This document shows, piece by piece, positions 10,932-20,798 of a stretch of 64,000 bases of DNA. Positions within the stretch are counted from its first letter, which is position 1, and each line of letters opens with the position of its first letter. Both the position numbers and the translations under genes were made by a program. Source of the DNA: Gossypium raimondii (taxonomy: Eukaryota; Streptophyta; Magnoliopsida; Malvales; Malvaceae); contig NC_068576.1 in assembly GCF_025698545.1 (NCBI RefSeq), forward strand, positions 53,664,390 through 53,728,389, given 5' to 3'. The notes beneath the pieces were generated by a model that saw nothing but the letters and a program-made list of their open reading frames with translations, searched no databases and was not told where the DNA came from.

Positions 10932-12716
10932 TGTAACAACCTAATTTCCAGTAGTGTCAGAACAGTGATTTGAGATCACTAAATCCGATAAAAAAGTTAG
11001 AAAATTTATTAATTAATAATTATAAGTTAAGCGTGATTTTAGAAATATTTCTAAACTTAGTTAATTTTGTGATTTAAAATAAATTATTAGGTAAATTGGG
11101 TCAAAAATGAGGTGTTGAGATCTCGATATTATAAACTAAGTCGTAAATATTTTTATAAATATTTATGGAGTGTCATTAGGTAGTATTAAAGTTTCGTTAA
11201 AAAATTTTAATGTTTCGATGGTTAATTGATTAAAAGAATCTAATTAAAAAATAGATTTACGGGACTTTATTTCGATAAATCAAACTTGTAAATATTTATT
11301 ATAAATATTTAAGAAGTTAGTTGTTTATTTAATTAGGTGAATTTGACTTAATTAGGATTTATTGTAAAAAATGACTAAATTGAAGTAGGGAAAAGTTGAA
11401 TAATAGATTAAAAAAGTTAAAAGGGCCAAATAGGTAATTATGCCTTTTCTAAAGTTGAGTCGGCATATACATGATAAAATTTTAGATTTTTTTAAGTATA
11501 TTATTATTTTATTGTATTGTAAATTATATTATATTATTATATTTCAAATAAACAAAATTTTGACAAATGCATGGTGTATATGATGACATGTGGAAAAATA
11601 AAATACATATATATTAGTAATGATTACATATTTACTTATTATTTAAGTAAGTAATATTATATTATTATTTTATTGTTATTATATTAATCTAATTAAATAA
11701 AAGAAATAAAAGATAGAAAAAGGGAATAGAAACAGAATAGGCAAACGAAACAGAGAAGGAAAGAAGGAACGGAGAAGGTGAACAAAGAGTGACTCGAGAA
11801 AATTTACGGTTAGTATTACTATAATTCGAATTTAATTATTAATTATTAAAAATTTAAATTAATATACATGATAAGCAAATTAAAGTAAGTATCATGATTG
11901 AATTGAATGATAAATACGTATTGATATTGAATTTATTAATAGCAATTATTGAATTTTGAATAATATGTTTAGTAAATAAAAATAAGGTGAATATCGATAT
12001 TGAATTAATGTAGTATTGAAATGCATATTGGATAAAAATTTTGATTTGAATTGTGATCATGAGAAATTGTGAATTGAATGAAATTAAAATGAAGTATAAA
12101 TATGTATGAGCATTTGACGGTATACTGATTGGAAGGTGAAAAATGTATTGAATTAAATTGTGATTAAATTGGAATTGAAAATATGAGAAAATGATTGAAT
12201 TGAAATGTGATTCGAATACCCTATTAACTTATCGGACTAGATTGGATACAAATGGCATGCCATAGGATTTGTGATGTGATGAGGAGATTTGTAGCTCGGC
12301 CGAGAAGATGATTATGTTATTACATGCTTCGGTTTATCCGAAGAGGCATTTAATGTCTTATTGGTGTGTTTGGGAGGATATGATATATTGGTGTGTTATG
12401 GAGGAATTATATTTATTTCGGGTGTGTTTTGGTTGGATATTCTGGTGTGTTTGGGTGGAATCCGCGTATCTGTCAGAGTCCGAGTCAAGTTAATAGGGGT
12501 AAATGAATAATTTTGATAATATAAATTTTATTGAATGATCTTGAATATGAATCGAAATGAGAAGTGAAAATAAAATGATTTGAAATTGTGAAATAATATG
12601 CGAATTTAATTGAATACAAGTTATTGAAATTTATTTATGGATTTAATGAATAAATTGAGTGTTAAAAGATTATAAGTGTAAATTGATTATAAATGAACGG
12701 ATTGAATTAAAAGATA

Positions 12717-12797
<81 letters not shown>

Positions 12798-13362
12798 GAA
12801 ACAAGTTGATTTAATGTATTAAATGTTTATTGAAAGATTAACGGCATAAATTGAATTAAGAAATAGTGTATGAGTTAATTTGAATAAAATTTTATAAAAT
12901 TAGTTATTATAATTGTTGTTGAAAAATCCAATAAAAATTTAGATAGTGAAATAAGGTATGAATAATATTGCTTATTGTTATTAATTATCAAGTTGATTTA
13001 AAGTACGAGATAATTAATGAATAATTGTAGACATAAATTTAAATGTCTATAATTTATCGATTAATGTTATTAATTTGAATTATGGTAATACCACTGAGTA
13101 TTCATATACTCAGCGTACGGTTGTCTCCGTGCGCAGGTTAGTAGAAAGCCAGTGTCCGGTCCAGCATCCAGAGCAATCCCGACCTCAGATAAATTTTAGT
13201 GATGTGCCTTTCTTTTGATATTGTGGCATGTATTTAGGTAATGTATTAATTAAACTATACTATGTATGTTATTTATTTGTGAACTAGTGATAAGTTATCC
13301 GATATATCCGGTAATGCTCCATAACCTAATTCTGGCAACAGATAAGGGTTGGGGGTGTTACA
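10932..13362 (+). mobile_element. solo LTR (fossil), Ty3/gypsy, probably Tekay/Del-type chromovirus
   Basis: The LTR is 2431 bp, begins TGTAACA and ends TGTTACA, and is flanked by a perfect 5-bp target duplication GCTAT (10927-10931 and 13363-13367). Unit 1 of the tandem duplication supplies the empty site (GCTACAATCTGG near 7922). The 3' third has the TATACTCAGCGTACGG and GGGTTGGGGGTGTTACA style of Tekay-like LTRs, by recall. No internal region or coding part remains, consistent with LTR-LTR recombination. It contains a TTA/TTG microsatellite. The clean target duplication and its position inside unit 2 only indicate that it inserted after the tandem duplication. Confidence 0.87.
12717..12798. 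repeat. compound microsatellite (TTA)n(TTG)n inside the solo LTR
   Basis: About 14 TTA units are followed directly by about 12 TTG units, with no interruptions. It should be length-variable and usable as a marker. Confidence 0.95.
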
Positions 13363-13622
13363 GCTATAATCTGGCTAAAGCAACATCCAATTAAGAAATA
13401 TAACTGTAAACTACCCAAACTAAAAGGATGCAAAATTATTGATGCAAACACTTGGAATTTGGCTACTGTAAACTGGGTCTAATGGATAATGAAAGAAAAG
13501 GTGGAGAATGAAGCCATAAACTTTAAGAAGGAAGATAAAGATTAAAACTTCAACGACTTATAAAATATGACTTTGACAGAGTAAGCAAATGCCGAAAGCC
13601 TGAGACAGAAATGTTAATGAGA

Positions 13623-14234
13623 TTAGGGGTGAGTTTGGATGGGTGGTGTGTTTATCTCTGGTGAGGTTAAAAATAGCGATGGCGGTGAGATTAATTACTG
13701 TAGCGGTGAGATTGGATAATGTAGCGGTGAGATTAGAAACAATGGTGGAGTGTGTGCTTGGATTCAAACGCAGCTGTAGCGGTGAGGTGAGAATAAAAAA
13801 TAACTATTAATGACATCAGATTAGAATTGATATATAATAGAATTTTTTAAAATTATTTTATTTTTTAAAAATTATTAAAATATGTAAATTTATAAATTCA
13901 TTTAATAAATATTAAAATGTATCTTTCAATATTTTAATGAATTATATAATCAATTTAAATTATTTATTAGATAAAATGATAATTATTTTTAATTTTTATA
14001 GTTAAATATTTTTTTATAACAATGATAAATATTATTTAGCTTTCAAGGATAAAATGGTAAAATAATAAATAAAAGTAATGGTACTTTTTGTTTGTTAAAA
14101 ATACAATAGCACCCTTAATTTTCAATTGCTGCTGAAACCTCCAGCAGAAAATCAACTATCCAGCGTGGTGAGATTACTTTTCAGTGGACTGCTCTGCTGA
14201 ACCAAGTGAGATTCACACCCTCAACTGCACCTTA
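13623..14234. mobile_element. TTA-flanked MITE, PIF/Harbinger-like
   Basis: The element is 13626-14231 (606 bp), flanked by TTA on both sides (13623-13625 and 14232-14234). Unit 1 shows the empty site (GATTAAATTAG near 8261). The ends are weak inverted repeats (GGGGTGAGTTTGG against GGTGCAGTTGAGGG). The left part holds repeated GTAGCGGTGAGATT words and the right part GTGGTGAGATT words. There is no transposase. Assignment to PIF/Harbinger rests on the TTA duplication and is tentative. Confidence 0.65.
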
Positions 14235-14521
14235 ATTACGTGCTGAAGCAAACTAAAAGAAGCCTAGATCTGCTTAGAGATAATGTAATTCGGTAGAGAT
14301 CATACGACGACGCTTTGGACTAAGCTTGTTAGTAAAGGACAAAAGCCTACACCATGTTTTTGTCCTCATGAAGGAAATGTACTAAAATGGCTAAAGCCCA
14401 AATTCCAACTCTTATCCATAGCCAATCCCAATAAGGCAGCAGCTGAGAGGGGAGGGAGGAGGGTAAAGAAACAAAGGCACAGAAACCCAAAATAGATAGA
14501 AAAAAAAAGGGGGGGGGTGGA
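14235..14521 (+). promoter_or_regulatory. proximal upstream region of the intact theta GST
   Basis: This matches 8265-8479 of unit 1, including CATACGACGACGCTTTGGAC. The intact GST has kept only this proximal part of the old shared promoter next to it; the rest is displaced by the MITE and, further away, by the solo LTR. Confidence 0.5.
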
Positions 14522-16923
14522 ATGAAGCTCAAAGTATATGCAGATCGAATGTCTCAGCCATCTCGTGCTGTCATCATCTTCTGCAAGTAAATTTAATTTC
14601 TTTTACTGATTTTCAACTATCTGATTCTGGGTGTTTTTCTCTTTCTTCAAAATTGTTCTTTTTTTCTTTTTTGTATATTTAGGGTAAATGGTATAGACTA
14701 TGAGGAGATCAAAGTACATATCTCGAAGGGTCAGCATTTAACTCCTGAATTCGCGGGTATTGTTCCATTCTTAATTAATTCACCATTCGAGTTATAATTA
14801 ATTATTAGTGTCATGAAATTATTCCAATGATTTTGCTGCAGAAATAAATCCCATGAAACAGCTGCCTGCCATTGCTGATGGAAGATTTAAGTTGTTTGAG
14901 AGGTATTTGAAGAGTATTTAGTTTACCCCTTGCTATATCCCCCTCATTTCAAAGGTTTCCTACATATTCAGAATATATAAATTTTTGCAGCCATGCCATT
15001 CTTATCTATCTTGCTTGCGCATTTCCTGGAGTTGCAGACCAATGGTAAGTGCAGTTGCTTTCTCTTTCAGCTTACATTCTATGGATAGGGATAGTGTCTG
15101 TTGATACAATTTCTTCCATGCTTACTTTTTGGAGTTCCTTGCTAAGCTTCTTTATACTATTACTTACATACAGTGCTACATCACTATTTTCACATGGATA
15201 GTTGAATAACATAAGTGGTATATCAATGGCACAGTGTTATACAGTGTTAATGCTAGAAGGATCTTATGACATCTGACTTACTTGCTGATGTCTATGTGCT
15301 CTGGATTATTGTTTTACTTGAACTTATGTGGTTTCTAAATCTAACCACATGATTTTCAAATGTATTTTTGGCACATTCCACGTTCAGTTTGATCTGCAAC
15401 TCAATTCTTAACAAATTTGCTCATCCGTGTTTTAAGGTATCCAGCTGATGTTTTCAAGAGAAGTAAGATACACTCGGTGTTGGATTGGCATCACTCCAAC
15501 TTACGTCGTGGTGCAGGTGTATAATTAACACCGAAAGAATCAAACTATTTAAATGATTGATGAATGGTGATTGATAGTGTAGGACAATATTGCTTTTATC
15601 ACAATTCTTGCTTTATGACATGTTGTTACCCCTTCTGGATCAATCCCATTACTATAACAACATTTTCTCTGGATTGGCATTTCAAGCATCAGATTTGTGC
15701 ACTTCTTTTCCCTTAATTACAATATTAGACTATCAGGATGCTAAATTCCTTCCATTCTTTAGTTTTGGCATCTTCACATCAATAAATGATTGTGCTTGAC
15801 TGTGTGTGCAACTCAAATTCACTTTTCGTCGTCTATGTGGTTGCATCAACTCCTATGACATATGCTTGGCTATGTTGTTATGCATATAAATGTTCCCTTC
15901 CTTGGGTAAGATAGGTGTTTGAACTCGATGATTCTCTTTTCAGCCCCATATGTTTTCAATACTACAATTGCACCTATACTTGGCCGTCCATTGAATCCAC
16001 AAGCAGCTGCTGAAGCTGAGATAATTCTGTCCTCATCTCTTTCGAAGCTAGAGTCCTTTTGGCTCAAGGGTAATGGACGTTTTTTGCTAGGCGGGAACCA
16101 ACCATCCATAGCAGATCTTAGCCTTGTTTGCGAGTTAACGCAACTTGAGGTACCTTTTTGTGACTTGATTTTTTGTCCAAATTTCAATATTTTGTTGGTG
16201 CCTTCTCTGGTGGAACATAATATATTGTGATATAGGTTCAGGATTGTCCTCCTTAGATTACCTTTTTCCTTAAAGACACTCATGTGCTACCACTCATCAC
16301 CATAATCATCTCAACAACAACCTTAGCCTTTTTTCCACTACATAGATTGTTTCTTGGATCTCCCCGTTGTGTACTTTTTAGGACCATTTCCTTTATAAGC
16401 ATCATAAAATGGGGTTGCACTAGTGCAAGTTTTAGTTTTATAGACTTGTCTGCCTACATTTCAGCAGAAAAGATTGTCATGTTTCATCTGTTTTAAAACA
16501 GAGCTCAAGACTAGTCCTGAGATTTGCCTTTCTGCTCAAACCCAACATATATTTTATTACTTGCAGTGCATCCCGTGACCTACACCACTCCGGTATATGT
16601 TATTCAGTGACAAAAGTTTTTGTTTCTATAAATTATAACTTCAAGATTGATTGCTAATCTCAGAATCTTTTGAAAGACATTGAAATTTGATAAAAGTTTA
16701 TTGGACGTAGGTTTTGGATGAGAAGGATCGCACTAGGTTATTGGGTCCGCACAAGAAAGTGCAGCAATGGATTGAGAACACAAGAAATGCCACAAATCCT
16801 CACTTTGATGAAGTACATAGAGTGATCATGCTGGCCAAAGAAAGACAACAACATCAGCGGTTAAAGGCAGCAAAAAATGAAGGCGGATCCAACATGAAAA
16901 AGCCGTTGGTTTCTAGAATGTGA
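14522..16923 (+). CDS. GSTT1: glutathione S-transferase, theta class
   Basis: There are seven exons: 14522-14586, 14683-14756, 14842-14902, 14991-15044, 15437-15516, 15944-16149 and 16711-16923. All are GT-AG with consistent phases, giving 250 aa against about 245 in Arabidopsis GSTT1. The N-terminal thioredoxin-like domain carries the catalytic serine of theta GSTs in RMSQPSRA (Ser11) and the glutathione-site motif (PAIADG...FESHAI). The C-terminal helical domain has VLDWHHSNLRRGA, NQPSIADLSLVCEL and KKVQQWIENT. Theta GSTs conjugate glutathione and reduce organic hydroperoxides. The protein ends in SRM, a PTS1-like tripeptide, so peroxisomal location is likely (the Arabidopsis protein ends SKI). 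It is the complete partner of the truncated copy at 8480. Confidence 0.95.
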
Positions 16924-17990
16924 GGGAAAACCGTATTACCAAGTACTTATTTCCAGATGATAAGCAATTATTAGCTTGTATAAACACGATACATGTTTTA
17001 CCTATGGTTTATACTGCAAGTCCTATGGTTAGATTTATACTGTTGTCCTAACTCTAGTATCTATTGTTGCAAATTTTCATTCTCAAAAGCTGTGTTGCTT
17101 GATCAGTATCACTAATGGATATTATTTGTTGCCCTTGCTCTAAGGGTTTTGCACTTTTGCATCGTATTTTGGTCCCCCTACCCTACCACTAGCAGATCTC
17201 TATAGGGTACACCAAGCAGCCAAAATGCCTGCTGAAAAAACTGTACCTTAATCATTAAAAAGGCTACAAAAATCCCATATGGTCGCTTGTCATAAAGAAG
17301 TTTTTACTTTAAACCAAAAATAGAAATAACCAAATTCTAGCTATTTGACTTACACAGATATATGAACTAGCTGGCTCCTGAAGCTCAACTGTATCAACAT
17401 TCAGAGCTGTCATGTTCATGTCATTTACCTTATTACAAGCGAATGTTTTACAGTTATTTGATAAAGTGCTCTATAGTGAAAAACCATTAACTATTCTGGT
17501 CTATGGGGACTCAAATGCCCAGCCTGAAAAGTTTCAAAGACGCATTTTCCTTAACAATGTGAATGGAATCGAATGAATTCTAGGACTGGGTTTTATGTTA
17601 TCTTTTCGACCATTTATCTAGTTCTACACGTATTTGAGCATATATCACTTTCCATTTATATCATAAATGTCACATTTAAGAATCTAAACTGCTTAACAAG
17701 ATCGAATAGTGTTTTCATCCACACATAGCTTCCTTGTATCGAAAACCCCTTCTGGAGAACCACAGAAAGTTGCTAAATTGGCTGCCTCCATTACGTATTC
17801 TCTGCTGCAAGAGATCCTGATCCTTACTCACTTCTCCGCATTCAACGACTCGACAGATGGCCCTGATTTATCATACGTGTTAAGAGAAGAAAAGTCCTCG
17901 TGTAGACACCATCTTCACAATCCTACTAACCCCCACCCCCTGGCCAAGATTTTTCACAAGGCGCCAAAAGATTCCTGTTTTACTTGAAAT
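16924..17990 (+). other. GST 3' UTR and GPX6 upstream region
   Basis: The GST 3' UTR probably ends near 17.1 kb. The rest is spacer leading into the peroxidase leader. A 92-codon frame at 17709-17987 has no ATG start and ends just before the GPX start codon; it is treated as 5' flank. Confidence 0.45.
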
Positions 17991-19387
17991 ATGCTCGTTC
18001 GACGAAATCTAAGTGCACTTGCTGTGTCTGCTTCTCTACTTTTAGGAAAGCGTTCCTCACCGAGTTTCAACCAAACCCTTTTGAGTTTTCCACAGATTTC
18101 ACCAGTTTATCTGGTATCTCACTCGATCAAAACAGGGTCTCCAAGGTCTCTCGTGGGTAGTTTGAGATTTGATCATACTATGGCTGCTCAGTCCTCCAAG
18201 GGGTCAGTTCATGACTTCACTGTTAAGGTTGGTTTTGGGTATAAATTTTACCCCCACAGACGAAGTTTATTTGATTCAAATTTAGTTTTGTCTTTGATTC
18301 AATTTTCAATCAGCCCTCCCCCCCCCCCCTAAGATATGGGTTTGGTTCTTCAGGATGCAAAAGGAAATGACGTCGATTTAAGCATTTACAAGGGCAAGGT
18401 CCTCTTGATTGTCAATGTTGCATCTCAATGGTACCTCTAATTTCAATTTTGTGTAACAAGGATATAGTGGATTGATTGCACATTTAGATGATGCTTTTCT
18501 TTGGCCTACTTGTTGGATTTTTAGCTTTAATTTCTGGACAGTTTTGAATTTGGTGCTTAAAATGTTGATGCAGTGGCTTGACCAACTCCAACTACACTGA
18601 GCTGAGTAAATTGTATGAGAAATATAAAGATCAAGGTTTGTTTTAGCATCCTTGTAGCTTCTTGTTTCTGAGGACCATTCATGAGCCTTTGATTATTTGA
18701 TTTGCTGGTTTGTCGGGTCAGGTTTCGAGATTCTGGCATTTCCATGTAACCAGTTTGGGGGTCAGGAGCCAGGGAACAATGAAGAAATCTTGGAGTTTGC
18801 TTGCACTCGCTTTAAAGCTGAATACCCCATATTTGATAAGGTATATATCCTTTTGACTTTATATGAATGATGTTGCTAATTTTACTTTATATAGTTAATG
18901 TTTCTTAGCTTAATAACTAGTCTTTTTGGGTCTGCAAAACTCCTTATTCCGGTTGCCTATGTGATAATATGGTGTGCAAGCCTTTGTAAAGGCTTCAGTG
19001 ACATTAAGATAACGAGCTCTTCTCCTCATGTCCACATGGTTTTAGGCATGTTGGAGTTGACTTCATTTCAATGGATTGCAGGTGGATGTGAATGGCGAGA
19101 ACGCAGCTCCGATATACAAATTCCTGAAGGCTAGCAAAGGTGGAGCTCTGGGTGGACTTCTGGGGGACGACATCAAGTGGAATTTTGCCAAGTTCCTGGT
19201 GGATAAAGAGGGACATGTTGTGGATCGTTATGCCCCCACTACTTCCCCTATTAGCATCGAGGTAAACCACCTCCATTTTTGCCTTTTCTTTTGCTTCATT
19301 TATACCCATCACACCATTCAATGATCAAAGCTCCTAATTGATTTCAGTTGATATTTGCAGAAGGATATAAAGAAACTGCTTGGCTGA
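17991..19387 (+). CDS. GPX6: glutathione peroxidase, organelle-targeted type
   Basis: There are six exons: 17991-18227, 18354-18430, 18574-18635, 18722-18840, 19082-19261 and 19361-19387. All are GT-AG, giving 233 aa. Residues 1 to about 65 are rich in Arg, Ser and Leu with few acids, like a mitochondrial or chloroplast transit peptide. Met64 (at 18180, MAAQSSKG) fits a second, cytosolic start. The catalytic core [33 protein letters not shown] has cysteine (Cys105) where animal enzymes have selenocysteine. Cys134 (FPCNQF) and Cys153 (FACTRF) are the other conserved cysteines, with KWNF later. Plant GPXs reduce lipid and hydrogen peroxides mainly with thioredoxin. An in-frame 12-bp tandem near-repeat lies at 19139-19162 (GGALGGLL). 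Confidence 0.95.
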
Positions 19388-19684
19388 TGTTTTGGGCTTC
19401 GTCACCTCAGGCTTTGAGTGAATAAAGTTAAATGTTTTTACCAATAAAATCTATTACGATGGTGTTTCTCTCTTCTTCTTTTTTCCTTCCATCTGTTAAG
19501 ATGGGTTAGACTGTACCAGAATTTACAAGTTGAACCCTATAACTTAATATATATATACATATTATATAATATTTACAAATTTTAGAATTTATCAATAATA
19601 GAAATAATTTTAGAACTTAGCGACAAATTACAAGAATTTCATGCTCAAAGCTCATGTCCTTGAGAATTGTAATTCTTTCATCAT
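19388..19684 (+). other. GPX6 3' UTR and AT-rich spacer
   Basis: An AATAAA-type signal is near 19420 and 19445. The remainder is AT-rich DNA up to the outer LTR. No gene is seen. Confidence 0.5.
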
Positions 19685-19982
19685 TGTCGAAATTATTTTT
19701 ATTTTTAAAAAAAAAATAAAAATTAGTTGTCAATGAAAATTTGGAGTCGCCACCAATCTTTTATTAAAGTGTGATTGGATCACTTAAAATAATTTTGGTC
19801 TACGAGTTTTTAGAAAAACGGGTTCGGGAGTCAGTTACGTTCGAGGAAGGATTAGCACCCTCGTAACGCCTAAAAATTGGTACCAAATTGACTAATTAAT
19901 GTCTTAATGTTGAGAGTTAAAAGTACGATCTTTAATTAAATTAAATTAAATTATTTATTAAGACTCTCTCATTTTGAAATAG

Positions 19983-20351
19983 AAAATATCACACCCAATG
20001 CGTTAGGGCACGATATTTTATTTTTTCAAGATGAGTTTATGAGTTTGTCCAAAACATTTGCGTGATAAAATTTAAAAAGAATATTCAATTGTTTAAAATT
20101 TATGAAGAAATTACAGTCCAATACATTAGGGCACAATCTCTTAAAATCTCAAACATTGAATATTTCCTTTCTTAATTTTTTTAAAAAAATATTTATCTCG
20201 ATAAATCAACACGTCACATCCAATGTATTAGGACACAACATATTGAATTCCCGACGACAAGCCTTTCATTTTATTTTTGATTAAAGAGTAATTCTCGATT
20301 ATTAGATTTATCGAAGAAAATTGGAACCCAATACGTTATGGCTCAATTTTC
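19983..20351 (-). repeat. four stem-loops with a shared loop, outer LTR
   Basis: Arms (plus strand) are at 19983-19990/20012-20019 (AAAATATC/GATATTTT), 20105-20112/20135-20142 (AAGAAATT/AATCTCTT, one mismatch), about 20209-20216/20237-20245 (CAACACGT/ACATATTG, two mismatches that are G-T wobbles on the minus strand) and 20316-20323/20344-20351 (GAAAATTG/CAATTTTC). Loops of about 20-22 nt share the pattern CCAATnnnTTAnGnC. Spacing is about 105-120 bp. Confidence 0.75.
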
Positions 20352-20798
20352 ATGAAAAATCCTAAATACGAGTATTATCTCTATTTTGAAAATTTTTTGT
20401 TTTTAAATTGAGTAAAAAGATGATGTAATGTTATATTAAATGGAAAATACAATAATAAATACAACTATGGCGTAGAAATAAGATAAAACAATTAAATAAA
20501 CGAAATTAATGTACATAATAAAAAATAATGACATGCGAAATATCAAATAAATGAACAAAATAAAACATTCTTTAGAATATAAATGAAAACACAAATGAAT
20601 AAACGAGTGAGGGAAATAAAAGCTTATAAAAAAAGTAAACAATAAAGAATATAAATGTTGAAATTATGGAAAAAACATGGATTTACATATAAAATTTGGA
20701 TTATAGAATTTATATAACAAATTATATATAATGCATTTATAAAAAGAAATATATAAACATATATATTATAAAATATGTGTAAAAAAGAATATATATTT

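Larger units (their letters stand above)
6184..15213. repeat. tandem duplication of a serine racemase / theta-GST gene pair
   Basis: Unit 1 is about 6184-9230 and unit 2 about 9236-15213. Both units contain, in order, the racemase 3' flank, racemase exons 6 to 1 on the minus strand, a shared upstream region, and GST exons 1 to 4 on the plus strand. Unit 1 ends inside GST intron 4, where it joins a second copy of the racemase 3' flank (ACTAGGATTAATA at about 9237; compare 6185). Unit 2 continues into the rest of the GST gene. Unit 2 is longer because of the solo LTR (10932-13362) and the TTA-flanked MITE (13626-14231). Confidence 0.9.

Noticed and set aside
17709-17987. 92-codon frame before GPX6
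   Set aside because: No ATG start, not in frame with GPX6, and no recognisable domain; it is 5' flank.
18420-18600. Selenocysteine in the GPX active site
   Set aside because: The codon split by the intron is TG|T, cysteine, as in all plant GPXs.
18841-18856. ATATCCTTTT just after the GPX6 exon 4 end as a U12 AT-AC donor
   Set aside because: The GT at 18841 gives the correct frame with the next exon; the U12-like word lies a few bases inside the intron and is chance.
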